Part shown: one piece after another, positions 9,128 to 17,957 of the stretch
Numbering within the stretch: position 1 is the stretch's first letter
Layout: every line of letters starts with the position of its first letter
Source of the DNA: JAIYDJ01 sp031398695
GTDB taxonomy: Bacteria; Pseudomonadota; Alphaproteobacteria; Rhodobacterales; Rhodobacteraceae
Direction: 5' to 3'
DNA length: 40,935 bases
NCBI GenBank assembly: GCA_031398695.1
Contig: JANNNU010000039.1
Span: 1-40,935 of the forward strand
Notes under the pieces: model-generated
The model's input: the letters and a program-made list of their open reading frames with translations, nothing else
Databases searched by the model: none
What the model was told of the DNA's origin: nothing
Translations under genes and position numbers: made by a program

Positions 9128-9543
9128 GTGTTTGCCTCGAGTTGCGGGCGCAGGTGGTCGAGGGTGTAGCCGAAGCGCGCGGCGGCGTTGATCAGATCGT
9201 CGGCCGGCACCTTTCCGGCGTGGGCCAGCGCCCAGACTACCGAACTGCGGTTGCCGCTGGCGCAGTAGGCCAGCACCGGACCCGCGCTTTGCGCGATCGC
9301 GGCGGCCTGAACCTGGACGTTCTGCTGCGTCAGCGCGCCGCCGATCACCGGGTTGACCACGAAAGTCAGGCCCAAGGCCTCGGCCGCCTTTTGCATCACC
9401 GGGGTGTGCAGATCGGTCGGAATTTCGCCATCGGGCCGGTTGTCGATAACGGTCACGTAGCCCGCCGCCTTGATCGCGGGCAGATCGTCGGGCGTGATTT
9501 GCGGCGAAACGGCATAGGTTGGGGAAAGCGCGCGCAGGTCCAT
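9124..9543 (-). CDS. DUF442 / TIGR01244-type phosphatase-like protein
   Basis: 139 residues. The fold resembles cysteine-dependent dual-specificity phosphatases. The signature loop is YCASGNRSS (Cys then Arg four residues later plus one), as in the beta-lactamase-hydrolase-like phosphatase domain (DUF442). Annotation pipelines also call it a sulfur transferase because the loop resembles rhodanese. There is no membrane segment or signal peptide. It runs convergent to the transglutaminase operon and divergent from the TraR/DksA gene. The FNR-type box at 9642-9655 lies about 100 bases upstream of its start and could affect it too. The biological substrate is unknown. Confidence 0.85.
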   Translation of the reverse strand: MDLRALSPTYAVSPQITPDDLPAIKAAGYVTVIDNRPDGEIPTDLHTPVMQKAAEALGLTFVVNPVIGGALTQQNVQVQAAAIAQSAGPVLAYCASGNRSSVVWALAHAGKVPADDLINAAARFGYTLDHLRPQLEANT

Positions 9544-9641
9544 CGGTCACTCCTTGGCGGATCGGGCGGGGATGCTGTCGATTTGCATGGCGAACGCGGG
9601 CGCGAAGGTCAAGCGCGGCGAAGGGGGCGCGCGGCACTGGG

Positions 9642-9655
9642 TTGATGTGGGTCAA
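9642..9655. promoter_or_regulatory. FNR/FnrL-type binding site
   Basis: TTGATGTGGGTCAA fits TTGAY-N4-RTCAA, the recognition sequence of FNR-family oxygen regulators. Its centre (9648.5) is 41.5 bases upstream of the start point expected from the TATGCT -10 at 9678-9683. That is the classic class II activator position. The sequence match is direct; use by FNR is inferred. Confidence 0.6.
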
Positions 9656-9677
9656 GGCGGCGACGCGGCGGCCGCCC

Positions 9678-9683
9678 TATGCT
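9678..9683 (+). promoter_or_regulatory. Candidate -10 element of the TraR/DksA-like gene
   Basis: TATGCT, 26 bases before the ATG at 9709, with no good -35. An activator-dependent promoter with the FNR-type box at -41.5 would need none. Confidence 0.45.
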
Positions 9684-9708
9684 GGGGCGTATGTCGAGGA
9701 GGATCGTG

Positions 9709-10023
9709 ATGACCTATGCCGACCGAAAGGTGCAGTTACAAACCCGGGCTGCCGCGTTGACCGCGCGGCTGAGTGGGATCGAAACCGAGCTGGTGGCGCC
9801 GGCGCCGCAAGACTGGGAAGACCATGCCAGCGAGCGAGAAGCCGACGAAGTGCTGGAATCACTGGGTCTGTCGGGTCAGCAGGAGTTGCGGCAGATCGCG
9901 GCTGCGCTCGACCGGATTGCGGCTGGCACCTACGGCGTCTGCACCAAATGTGGATCCGCCATCGCGCCCGGTCGGTTGGATCTGGTGCCCGACACACCGT
10001 TTTGCACTGATTGCGCCGTCTAA
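9709..10023 (+). CDS. TraR/DksA family zinc-finger protein
   Basis: 104 residues, shorter than E. coli DksA (151). An N-terminal helical region runs into an acidic stretch (DWEDHASEREADE) and ends in a four-cysteine zinc finger, C-x2-C-x17-C-x2-C (CTKC to CTDC). Members of this family enter the RNA polymerase secondary channel and modulate initiation. Start at ATG 9709 is set by a strong GAGGAGG (9696-9702) 6 bases upstream; in-frame upstream starts at 9679 and 9691 lack this. It is probably a single-gene unit, with the FNR-type box and -10 in front and two hairpins after the stop. Confidence 0.88.
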   Translation: MTYADRKVQLQTRAAALTARLSGIETELVAPAPQDWEDHASEREADEVLESLGLSGQQELRQIAAALDRIAAGTYGVCTKCGSAIAPGRLDLVPDTPFCTDCAV

Positions 10024-10027
10024 GGCA

Positions 10028-10095
10028 CCGAAGATGCCCTTCGGCGTCGCCGGTATCGGACAGCCGACCGCCATGCACTAGGGTGGGGCGGTCGG
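10028..10095. terminator. Paired hairpins between convergent genes
   Basis: CCGAAG/CTTCGG (10028-10033 with 10039-10044, loop ATGCC) is followed by a 9-bp perfect stem CCGACCGCC/GGCGGTCGG (10064-10072 with 10087-10095). There is no T-tract. It probably ends or protects transcripts of the TraR/DksA gene and the facing RND operon. Confidence 0.45.
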
Positions 10096-10123
10096 ACCAC
10101 AAGGCGCGCCAGGGCGCGCCCTG

Positions 10124-13100
10124 TCATTCGGCTGCGATGGCCCCCGGACCCGGGTCGCGGCGCTGGTGGTCGAGTTCATGGAGACGTTCGCGCATTGCGG
10201 ATTGTTCCGCCGCGAGCAGGGCGATGCGTTCGGCAAGAACGGCGGCCTCCGGCGCTTCGGGTTCGTCTTCCTTTGGGCCGATCATGCGGCTGAACAGCCA
10301 GCCCATCAGTTTCGACAGATCGTCCATGATCAGATAGAACGACGGCACGATGACGAGGCTGAGCACTGTCGATACGATGATGCCGCCGATTACCGCCGTG
10401 GCCATCGGCGCGCGGAACGCACCACCTTCGCCAACCCCCAGTGCCGAGGGCAGCATGCCCGCTGACATGGCGATCGAGGTCATCACGATGGGGCGCGCGC
10501 GCTTGTGGCCCGCCTCCATCACGGCCTTGACGCGTTGCAGGCCGCGGTGGCGCATCTCGATGGCGAAGTCGATCAGCAGGATGGCGTTCTTGGTGACGAT
10601 GCCCATCAGCATCAGGATCCCGATCAGCACCGGCATCGACAACGCCGCATTGGTCAGGATCAGCGCGGCGGCCACGCCGCCGATGGCGAGGGGCAGGGAC
10701 AGCAGGATGGTGAAGGGCTGCAGCACCGACTTGAACAGGAGGATCAGCACGGTCAGCACCAGCATCAGGCCCATGATCATCGCCGAGCCGAAGCTGGCGA
10801 AGAGTTCGGCCTGAACCTCGGCGTCGCCCGATTCCTGCAGGCGGGCGGTGCCCGGCAGCGGGGTTGCGTCGGCGATTTCCTGCAGGCGGGTCGTCGCGGT
10901 GCCGAGCGCCACGCCGACGGGCAGGTTGGCGCCGATGGTTGCGAGACGCTCGCGGTTCAGGCGGCTGACGGTGGACGGCCCTTCGGCGATGCGGATGTCG
11001 GCCACCGTTGACAGCGGCACCTGCGCGCCCGTCGCAGTGGTCACCTTGAGGTTGGCGATCAGGTCGAGCGACTCGCGCGATGCGTCGTTCAGGCGGACTC
11101 GCACCGGGATCAGCCGGTTGTCGAGCGAGAGTTTGGCCAGGGTCGCATCGACGTCGCCGATGGTTGCGACGCGGACGACGCTGGCGATCTGCGATGTGGT
11201 GACACCAAGCCGGGCGGCCTCGTCCATACGCGGGGTGATCTGGATTTCCGGGCGGGGCAGGGCGCCCGAGGACGTGACGTTGGACAAGAGCGGTTCGTCG
11301 CGCAGCGCGGCCTCGAGGGCCGCGACGGCACCGTTCAGATCGGCTTCGTTCTGCGCCAACACCGAGTAGGAGATGTCGCGTTCGCCCCGGTCGTTCAGCT
11401 TGAAGGCGCGGATGTCGGGGATCGGCTCGAACCGCTCGAAGATTTCGGCTTCGATCACGTTCTGCGGGACGGTACGGCCCTTGTTCTCGACGCGAGGGAC
11501 CAGCGCGCCGATCACCGGGATCTGGCGGCCGGTTTCCGAGAGTTTCAGCAGAAGGCCATGGTCCAGCTTGTCGAGCAGAACGGTGATTGTGGCGCGGCGC
11601 ACTTCGAGGGTACCGGTGGGCGAGGAGCCGCCCAGCACGAAGATGTTGTCGATGCCTTCGATGTCCCTTATCGCCTCGACCATCTGGGTGGTGGTGCGGT
11701 CGGTCTCCTCGAGCGTGGTGCCGGGCGGGAGTTCGACCGAGATCGAGACGCGGCTCACGTCCTCGGGCGGCAGGAAGGCACCGGGCACCTTGAGCATGTA
11801 GAACACCGACACGATCAGGATGCCGATGGCAGCGACCATGGTCAGGTAATACATCGGAAACCGCACGCGGCCGAAGAGGCGGGGCGACGAGGTGGTCGCC
11901 GCGACGAAGCGCATGTAGCCCTTCATCACCCAGCCGTCGCGGTTGCCGTGTTCGGTGCCGCCGTCCTTGGTGGACATCAGGTAGGCCGCCATCATGGGGG
12001 TGATCAGGCGGGCCACGAGCAACGAGAACAGCACGGCGATGGCGACGGTCAGGCCGAATTGTCGGAAATACTGGCCGGGGATTCCAGCCATGAAGCTGAC
12101 CGGCACGAAGACCGCGACGATGGTGAAGGTGGTGGCGATCACGGCGAGGCCGATCTCGTCGGCCGCCTCGATGGCCGCGCGGTAGGGGGTCTTGCCCATG
12201 CGGATGTGGCGGGCGATGTTCTCGATTTCTACGATGGCGTCATCGACGAGGATGCCCGTCGCCAGCGTCAGGGCGAGGAAGGACACGAGGTTGAGTGAGA
12301 ATCCGAGCATGTCCATCGCCCAGAAGGTCGGGATCGCAGACAGCGGCAGGGCGATGGCGGTGATCAGGGTGGCGCGCCAGTTGCGCAGGAACAGCATGAC
12401 CACGATGATGGCGAGCAGTGCGCCTTCGAGCAGAGTGTGGATCGCGGCCTCGTAGTTGCCGTAGGTGTAGAAAACGGTCTCGTCCACCAGTTTGATGTCG
12501 ATGGTCGGGTTCGCTGCGCGCACCTCGTCGAGGACCTCGTTGACCACTTCGGCCACCGACACCTCGGACGCGCCCTTGGAGCGGAACACGGCGAAGGTCA
12601 CCACCTGTTCGCCATTCAGGCGGGCGAAGGAGCGGAGTTCCTCGTAGGTGTCGACGATGTTCCCGAGGTCGGAGAGTTTCACGTAGCGGCCGGAGGGCAG
12701 GGCGATGGTCGTGTCGGCGAGGCTTTGCACTGTAGCGGCGTCGCCGAGGGTGCGGATCGCCTGTTCGGCGCTGCCGATTTCCGAGCGGCCCGCACCGAGG
12801 TTGGTGTTGGTGGCGGCGATCTGTTGGTTTACCGCCGGCGCGGTGATGCCGTTGCTGTCGAGTTTAACCGGGTCGAGCTCGATGCGGATCTCGCGGTCGG
12901 CCCCGCCGTAGCGGTCGACGCGCCCGACGCCGGGACGGCCCTGCAGCGAGCGGGTGATCGTGTCGTCGACGAACCAGGAGATTTCCTCGAGCGTCAGGTT
13001 CGGCGAAGACACGGCGAAGGACAGGATTGCCTGGCCTTCGACGTCGATGCGGGTGACGATGGGGGCCTCGACGTCGCCGGGCAGGTCGCCGCGGATCTGG

Positions 13101-13438
13101 TCGATGGCGTCCTTGACGTCCTGCACGGCCTTGTCGGTCGGGATTTCCATGCGGAACTCGATGACCGTCTGCGACGAGCCATCGGTGACGGTGGAGGAGA
13201 TGTTCTTGACGCCGGTGATGCCGGCAACGGCATCCTCGATTTCCTTGGTCACCTGGGTTTCGAGTTCTGCCGGTGCCGCACCGGACTGCCCGACGGTAAC
13301 CGCGACGAGAGGGACGTCGATGTTGGGAAAGCGGGTGATCGGAAGCGAGTTGAACGACTGATAGCCCAAAACCATCAAGATGAAGAACGCAAGGATGGGG
13401 GCAATCGGGTTGCGGATCGACCAGGCGGAGAAGTTCAT
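10124..13438 (-). CDS. RND family efflux pump inner-membrane permease (HAE1/AcrB-like)
   Basis: 1104-residue proton-driven transporter. It would export drugs or other hydrophobic compounds from membrane and periplasm in complex with the adjacent adaptor and an outer-membrane channel, which is not in the window. The start MNFSAWSIRNPIAP is the usual RND beginning; ATG 13438 has AAGGGA upstream, and the longer frame to 13567 runs into the adaptor gene. Proton-relay acids appear as VDDAIVEIEN in TM4 (about residue 398) and the partner lysine as GIVTKNAILLIDF in TM10. The C-terminus has an acidic/charged tail of about 50 residues beyond TM12. It starts 11 bases after the adaptor gene in the same operon. 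Substrate specificity cannot be read from sequence. Confidence 0.95.
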   Translation of the reverse strand: MNFSAWSIRNPIAPILAFFILMVLGYQSFNSLPITRFPNIDVPLVAVTVGQSGAAPAELETQVTKEIEDAVAGITGVKNISSTVTDGSSQTVIEFRMEIPTDKAVQDVKDAIDQIRGDLPGDVEAPIVTRIDVEGQAILSFAVSSPNLTLEEISWFVDDTITRSLQGRPGVGRVDRYGGADREIRIELDPVKLDSNGITAPAVNQQIAATNTNLGAGRSEIGSAEQAIRTLGDAATVQSLADTTIALPSGRYVKLSDLGNIVDTYEELRSFARLNGEQVVTFAVFRSKGASEVSVAEVVNEVLDEVRAANPTIDIKLVDETVFYTYGNYEAAIHTLLEGALLAIIVVMLFLRNWRATLITAIALPLSAIPTFWAMDMLGFSLNLVSFLALTLATGILVDDAIVEIENIARHIRMGKTPYRAAIEAADEIGLAVIATTFTIVAVFVPVSFMAGIPGQYFRQFGLTVAIAVLFSLLVARLITPMMAAYLMSTKDGGTEHGNRDGWVMKGYMRFVAATTSSPRLFGRVRFPMYYLTMVAAIGILIVSVFYMLKVPGAFLPPEDVSRVSISVELPPGTTLEETDRTTTQMVEAIRDIEGIDNIFVLGGSSPTGTLEVRRATITVLLDKLDHGLLLKLSETGRQIPVIGALVPRVENKGRTVPQNVIEAEIFERFEPIPDIRAFKLNDRGERDISYSVLAQNEADLNGAVAALEAALRDEPLLSNVTSSGALPRPEIQITPRMDEAARLGVTTSQIASVVRVATIGDVDATLAKLSLDNRLIPVRVRLNDASRESLDLIANLKVTTATGAQVPLSTVADIRIAEGPSTVSRLNRERLATIGANLPVGVALGTATTRLQEIADATPLPGTARLQESGDAEVQAELFASFGSAMIMGLMLVLTVLILLFKSVLQPFTILLSLPLAIGGVAAALILTNAALSMPVLIGILMLMGIVTKNAILLIDFAIEMRHRGLQRVKAVMEAGHKRARPIVMTSIAMSAGMLPSALGVGEGGAFRAPMATAVIGGIIVSTVLSLVIVPSFYLIMDDLSKLMGWLFSRMIGPKEDEPEAPEAAVLAERIALLAAEQSAMRERLHELDHQRRDPGPGAIAAE

Positions 13439-13449
13439 CGTTTTTCCCT

Positions 13450-14622
13450 TCAATTCGTCCCGGCGTCGGCCGGAACAGGGTTGATCTGGTCGCCGTCGCG
13501 CACGAAAGCACCGGCTTTGGTCACCACCACGTCGCCATCTGACAGGCCATCGGCAATCTCGACCCACTTGCCCTGACGTATGCCGGTGGTCACAAACACC
13601 TGCTCGACCAGGCCGTCCTTGACGCGCATCACCGTAGCTTGGGTGCCGGATGCGCCGATCGCAGACACCGGAGCCGCCAGAGTGTTGCGTTCGGCGACCA
13701 GGATGTCGGCTTGCATGAACATGCCGGACCGGACGCGGCTGGGATCGTCGATCACGATCCGGGCGCGGCCAAGGCGCGTGGTGGCGTCGATGGTCGGTTC
13801 GACCAGTCGCACGGTGCCGGTCAGGATTTCGGAGCTGCCGGCAAGTTTCAAAGATGCTGTCTGCCCGGAGGCCAGGCGCACCAGGTCGCCTTCGGCGATA
13901 TCGGCCCGCAGTTCCAGCGCGCCGTCGCGCACCAGCGTGAACATCGGTTGGCCCGCTGCGGACGCTATCGCGCCAACCTGAGCGTTGCGGGCGGTGATTT
14001 CGCCGTCGACCGGTGCGACGACCTGCGTGCGTGACAGTTGCAGATCGACGTTCGCAAGTTGAGCTTCGACCAGAGCCATCTGCGCGCGGGCCGCCTCGAG
14101 CGACTGCTGCGCGACCCGCACGCGGGCGTTGGCGGTCAGCGATGCAGCCTGAGCCTGATCATAGGCGGCCTGGCTGACGTTGCCCTGCTGTTTCAGCGCC
14201 GCAGAGCGGGTCGCGGCGCGGGTCGCCTCGTCTGCGTTGGCTTGGGCTTCGACGACCGACGCCTCGGCCTGGGCGATGCTGGCACCGGCTGCAGCGAGGG
14301 AAGCTTGAAACTGGCTTTTCTGCAGGTCTAGCGAGGTGCCTGAGAGCACGGCCAGCACCTGACCTGCCGTGACCTTGTCGCCGACGTCTGCTTGCAGCGT
14401 TTCGATTGGTTGCCCTTCGATCAGGGGTTGCACCTGCACGGTTTCGACGGGACCGACGAGGCCCGACGCGATGACCCGGTCCGACAGAACGTGCTTCGTC
14501 ACCGTCGAGACGGTGATCGCGGGCAGCAGGGGGGTGGTGGCCTCTGCCGGGGATGCCGGGCTTTGGGCGTGCAGTGGCAGGGCGGCGAGGGCGGCGATCA
14601 GGAAGGGCACGAAAATGCGCAT
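13450..14622 (-). CDS. RND efflux periplasmic adaptor subunit (membrane fusion protein)
   Basis: 390 residues. A cleavable signal peptide (MRIFVPFLIAALAALPLHA) is followed by a HlyD/AcrA-type arrangement. There is a first barrel-sandwich half (VQVQPLIEGQPIETL), a long coiled-coil hairpin of Ala/Gln-rich helices (about 90-190), a second sandwich half (VVAPVDGEITARNAQVG), a beta-barrel, and a membrane-proximal domain. It bridges the inner-membrane RND pump and an outer-membrane channel. The gene lies between tetR (3-base gap) and the permease (11-base gap), so all three should be co-transcribed. Confidence 0.94.
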   Translation of the reverse strand: MRIFVPFLIAALAALPLHAQSPASPAEATTPLLPAITVSTVTKHVLSDRVIASGLVGPVETVQVQPLIEGQPIETLQADVGDKVTAGQVLAVLSGTSLDLQKSQFQASLAAAGASIAQAEASVVEAQANADEATRAATRSAALKQQGNVSQAAYDQAQAASLTANARVRVAQQSLEAARAQMALVEAQLANVDLQLSRTQVVAPVDGEITARNAQVGAIASAAGQPMFTLVRDGALELRADIAEGDLVRLASGQTASLKLAGSSEILTGTVRLVEPTIDATTRLGRARIVIDDPSRVRSGMFMQADILVAERNTLAAPVSAIGASGTQATVMRVKDGLVEQVFVTTGIRQGKWVEIADGLSDGDVVVTKAGAFVRDGDQINPVPADAGTN

Positions 14623-14625
14623 CGG

Positions 14626-15285
14626 TCAGGCTTTCTGGGCAGCGCTGGCGATATCGTCCAGCGTCTGGTCAATGGTGCGGAAAATAAGGTGGTTGATCTG
14701 ATCCAGTTCGGGGTTCGTGCGGCTGATGCAGGCGGATGATTTTACCAGCATGACGATGAATGTGGCATGGCTTGAAAACCGGTCATGCGCCTGTTCGACC
14801 GTCAGCCCCGTTTCGGCTGCAAACACACGGGCCATGTAGCCGATGATCTCGTCTTCCATCCGGCAGGCGGCCGCGCCGATTTCGGGCTTGCGCAGGGCCG
14901 CTGCGGTGATCTCTGCCCAAAGCTGACCGTCGCGGTTGGTCTGGTGATCTGGAATGATCTGGCGCAGTTTGCTGCGCAGGGCGTGCATTGGGCTCGGGCT
15001 GTGCATGATCTCGGCGAAGTCGCGCTCCATCTCGGCCAGATCGAAGGCGATCAAAGCCTCGACAATAGCTGCTTTAGACGGGAAGTACCGATAAAAGCTG
15101 CCGACCGAGATCCCTGCCGTGCGGGCAAGATCTTGCATCGAGGCGCCATCAAAACCTTTTTCGGCGAAAGCCTGCCGCACCGAGGCCAGAATCTCGATGC
15201 TGCGCTGGTCGGCGGCGGCGGTCTGGGCAGGGGTTACAGCTAGTTGCACGGATATGTCCGGTGTAAGGGCGGAATGAACGTTCAT
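14626..15285 (-). CDS. TetR/AcrR family repressor of the RND operon
   Basis: 219 residues. An N-terminal helix-turn-helix (about 28-75) contains ASMQDLARTAGISVGSFYRYF, typical of TetR family regulators. The C-terminal helical ligand-binding part is family-variable. It heads the operon with the adaptor and RND pump, so it most likely represses its own operon and responds to a pump substrate. ATG 15285 lies inside a 16-bp perfect palindrome and near the start point predicted from an upstream -35/-10, so the mRNA may be leaderless. An in-frame GTG 12 codons later (15249) is the alternative start. Confidence 0.93.
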   Translation of the reverse strand: MNVHSALTPDISVQLAVTPAQTAAADQRSIEILASVRQAFAEKGFDGASMQDLARTAGISVGSFYRYFPSKAAIVEALIAFDLAEMERDFAEIMHSPSPMHALRSKLRQIIPDHQTNRDGQLWAEITAAALRKPEIGAAACRMEDEIIGYMARVFAAETGLTVEQAHDRFSSHATFIVMLVKSSACISRTNPELDQINHLIFRTIDQTLDDIASAAQKA

Positions 15286-15287
15286 TC
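15272..15287. promoter_or_regulatory. Putative TetR operator overlapping the tetR start codon
   Basis: GAATGAACGTTCATTC is a perfect 16-bp palindrome. It covers the start codon and the predicted transcription start of tetR, where a bound repressor would block initiation. The TGAACGTTCA core resembles operators of many AcrR-type repressors. Binding is inferred. Confidence 0.7.
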
Positions 15288-15289
15288 AC

Positions 15290-15317
15290 CAACTAGCAAA
15301 CCAGATGGTTCCGTCAA
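15290..15317 (-). promoter_or_regulatory. Candidate promoter of the tetR-RND operon
   Basis: On the minus strand TTGACG (15317-15312) is a good -35, with a 16-base spacer to a weak -10 TAGTTG (15295-15290). The expected start point is near 15283-15285, at the ATG itself and inside the palindrome. Confidence 0.45.
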
Positions 15318-15424
15318 GCGATTTTGCGCCGATCCCCATTAAAATTCCTGCAGCGCGCACCAAACCACGGGCGTTTGACAGAAATTTGCGCGCCTGCCGC
15401 GCCGGCACGTGCGGGTTGCATTGG

Positions 15425-15453
15425 TTGCGTGGGTCGTTTTGGGCGTGTATCAC
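15425..15453 (+). promoter_or_regulatory. Candidate fabF promoter
   Basis: TTGCGT (15425-15430), a 17-base spacer and TATCAC (15448-15453), 35 bases before the fabF start. The same -10 hexamer TATCAC is used by the predicted GTA promoter at 18037. Confidence 0.4.
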
Positions 15454-15488
15454 GCGTGGACTTCAACTGGGCGGTCAAGGAGAGCGGC

Positions 15489-16766
15489 ATGCGTCGAGTG
15501 GTGATCACAGGTCTGGGGATGGTCACGCCGCTGGCTTGTGGCGTCGAGGAAACCTGGGCGCGGCTGATTGCCGGAGAGTCTGGCGCAGGGCCAATCACCC
15601 GGTTCGATGCCGGTGCGCTGGTGACGCAGTATGCGTGTGAGGTGCCGCGCGGCGATGGCAGCGTTGGAACGTTCAACCCCGATAAGTGGATGGAGCCGAA
15701 GGACCAGCGCAAGGTTGACGATTTCATTCTTTACGGGGTTGCGGCGGCCGTAATGGCGGTACGCGACAGCGGTTGGGAGCCCATGACCGAGGAGGATCGC
15801 TGTGCGACCGGCGTGATGATCGGGTCGGGCATCGGCGGCCTGTCGGCCATTTCGGAAACCGCGTTGCTGATCCGAGACAAGGGACCGCGTCGGGTGAGCC
15901 CGTTTTTCATCCCCAGCGCGCTGATCAATCTGGTCTCGGGTCAGGTGTCGATCCGCTTCGGGTTCAAGGGGCCGAACCATGCGGTCGTCACCGCCTGCTC
16001 GACGGGGGCGCATGCGATCGGGGACGCGGCGCGGTTGATCGAGTACGGCGACGCCGACGTGATGGTCGCGGGGGGCGCGGAATCTCCGATTTCGGAAATC
16101 GGGATTGCGGGGTTCAATGCGTGCAAGGCGTTGTCCACCAAGCGCAGTGACGATCCTGCCAAGGCCAGCCGCCCTTATGATGCCGACCGTGACGGGTTCG
16201 TGATGGGCGAAGGCGCGGGCGTCGTGGTATTAGAAGAATTGGAACATGCCCGCGCGCGCGGCGCCAAGATCTATGCCGAGGTGCTGGGATACGGGATGTC
16301 GGGTGACGCACATCACATCACCGCACCTGCCGAGGATGGCGACGGTGCGTTCCGGTCGATGGCTGCGGCGTTGAAGCGGGCAAGATTGCAGGCGGATCAG
16401 GTGGATTACATCAACGCCCATGGAACGAGCACGATGGCGGACATCATCGAACTGGCTGCGGTCGAGCGGTTGCTGGGACCGGCCGTGTCGCGGGCCACGA
16501 TGAGTTCGACCAAATCGAGCATCGGGCATCTTCTGGGGGCGGCGGGCGCCGTCGAGGCGATCTTTTGTGTGCTCGCGCTGCGTGATCAGGTGGCGCCGCC
16601 GACCATCAACCTCGACACGCCGGCCGTGGAGACTGCGCTGGATCTTGCGCCGAATGTGGCCGTGCGCCGTCGCATCGACGTCGCGCTGTCGAATTCGTTC
16701 GGGTTCGGCGGCACCAACGCGAGCCTTGTGCTGGGTCGGTATTCCGCATCGGGAGCGCCGGTCTGA
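15489..16766 (+). CDS. fabF: Beta-ketoacyl-ACP synthase II (FabF-type)
   Basis: 425-residue condensing enzyme that elongates acyl-ACP with malonyl-ACP in fatty-acid synthesis; cytoplasmic. The Cys-His-His triad is C170 (TACSTGAH), H311 (NAHGTST) and H347 (SSIGHLLG), with the C-terminal glycine-rich NSFGFGGTN motif. Start ATG 15489 is set by AAGGAG 5 bases upstream and the usual MRRVVITG beginning; the longer frame from 15324 is unsupported. The stop overlaps the mltG start as TGATG. No acyl carrier protein gene lies next to it in the window. Confidence 0.96.
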   Translation: MRRVVITGLGMVTPLACGVEETWARLIAGESGAGPITRFDAGALVTQYACEVPRGDGSVGTFNPDKWMEPKDQRKVDDFILYGVAAAVMAVRDSGWEPMTEEDRCATGVMIGSGIGGLSAISETALLIRDKGPRRVSPFFIPSALINLVSGQVSIRFGFKGPNHAVVTACSTGAHAIGDAARLIEYGDADVMVAGGAESPISEIGIAGFNACKALSTKRSDDPAKASRPYDADRDGFVMGEGAGVVVLEELEHARARGAKIYAEVLGYGMSGDAHHITAPAEDGDGAFRSMAAALKRARLQADQVDYINAHGTSTMADIIELAAVERLLGPAVSRATMSSTKSSIGHLLGAAGAVEAIFCVLALRDQVAPPTINLDTPAVETALDLAPNVAVRRRIDVALSNSFGFGGTNASLVLGRYSASGAPV

Positions 16767-17944
16767 TGTGGCGCTCGATCGCGTCTAACGCGCTGACGCT
16801 GTTCATCGTTGTGTTGGTGGTCGCGGCGGGCATTTTGGCCTGGGGGCGCGAGGCGTTCAACGGGCCGGGGCCGCTGGCAGAAGCGATCTGTTTTCGGGTG
16901 GATCGCGGGGCCAGTCTGGCCGCGGTGAGCCGGGTTCTGGCAGAAGAGGGGGCGGTCAGCGATGCGCGGGTGTTTCGCGTGGGTGCCGACTATTCGGACA
17001 GGGCCGATGCGTTGAAGTTCGGATCCTACCTCATTCCGCCGAACGCAAGCATGACCGAGGTACTGGGCATTCTTACCGAAGGTGGGCAATCGACCTGCGG
17101 GCGCGAGGTCAACTTCCGGATCGGTGTGGCCCTGTCAGACGTGGTGCTGCGCGAACTGGACCCGGGCACCAACCGCTATGTCGAAGTGGTCAAGTTCGAT
17201 CCCGCCGTCGAGGCGGTGCCCGACATTTATCTGGATGCCGCGAACGACGCCGAGTTGCGGTGGCGGGTGACGCTGGCCGAAGGGGTCACGAGCTGGCAGG
17301 TCGTGGACGCCCTGAAGCGTGCGGATTTCCTGACCGGCGAACTTGCAGAAGTGCCGGCAGAGGGCACGCTGGCACCTGGCAGCTATGAAGTCGAAAGGGG
17401 CGGCGAGCGCGCGGCGCTGGTAGCTGAGATGGCGGCGGCGCAGGTGCGTGTGCTTGCCGATCTGTGGGCCGGGCGGGCCGAAGGATTGCCGTATGACACG
17501 CCGGAAGAGGCACTGATCATGGCGAGTATCGTGGAGAAGGAAACCGGCGTCCCGGAAGAGCGCAAGCAGGTGGCCAGCGTCTTTGTCAACCGACTGCGGC
17601 AAGGCATGCGCTTGCAGACCGATCCTACGGTGATCTACGGCGTCACGAAGGGCGAAGGTGTTCTGGGACGCGGCTTGCGGCAAAGCGAGCTGCGGCGGGC
17701 GACCCCGTGGAACACCTATGTGATCGACGGTTTGCCGCCGACGCCCATCGCCAATCCGGGGGCCTTATCGATCGAGGCGGCGCTGAACCCGGATGCGACG
17801 GATTATCTGTTCTTCGTGGCGGACGGCACCGGAGGGCATGCATTCGCCACGACGCTGGAGGCGCACAACGAGAACGTGGCGCGCTGGCGTGCCATCGAGG
17901 CGCAGCAGGGCACGGACGCGGCGACGGGCGTACAGGGAAACTGA
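16766..17944 (+). CDS. mltG: Endolytic murein transglycosylase MltG
   Basis: 392 residues. One N-terminal transmembrane helix (about 10-27) anchors a periplasmic YceG domain. It is thought to cleave nascent peptidoglycan glycan strands and so terminate their growth. The catalytic motif SIVEKET carries the glutamates E257/E259, and downstream family motifs LQTDPTVIYG and GLPPTPIANPG are present. It overlaps fabF by one base. Its 3' end lies only 14 bases before the CtrA-type site of the GTA upstream region, so mltG read-through into the GTA is possible unless the leader hairpin stops it. Confidence 0.95.
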   Translation: MWRSIASNALTLFIVVLVVAAGILAWGREAFNGPGPLAEAICFRVDRGASLAAVSRVLAEEGAVSDARVFRVGADYSDRADALKFGSYLIPPNASMTEVLGILTEGGQSTCGREVNFRIGVALSDVVLRELDPGTNRYVEVVKFDPAVEAVPDIYLDAANDAELRWRVTLAEGVTSWQVVDALKRADFLTGELAEVPAEGTLAPGSYEVERGGERAALVAEMAAAQVRVLADLWAGRAEGLPYDTPEEALIMASIVEKETGVPEERKQVASVFVNRLRQGMRLQTDPTVIYGVTKGEGVLGRGLRQSELRRATPWNTYVIDGLPPTPIANPGALSIEAALNPDATDYLFFVADGTGGHAFATTLEAHNENVARWRAIEAQQGTDAATGVQGN

Positions 17945-17957
17945 CGGTCGGGCGCGG

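Noticed and set aside
10103..10122. Tandem GGCGCGCC and AGGGCGCGCCCT palindromes as an operator
   Set aside because: They lie between convergent gene ends with no promoter nearby. More likely chance in GC-rich DNA or part of termination structure.
13439..13567. 43-residue extension of the RND permease
   Set aside because: Overlaps the end of the adaptor gene, is Arg-rich and unlike any RND N-terminus.
15375..15380. TTGACA as -35 of a fabF promoter
   Set aside because: The matching -10 position reads CGCGCC; the pair at 15425-15453 is better.
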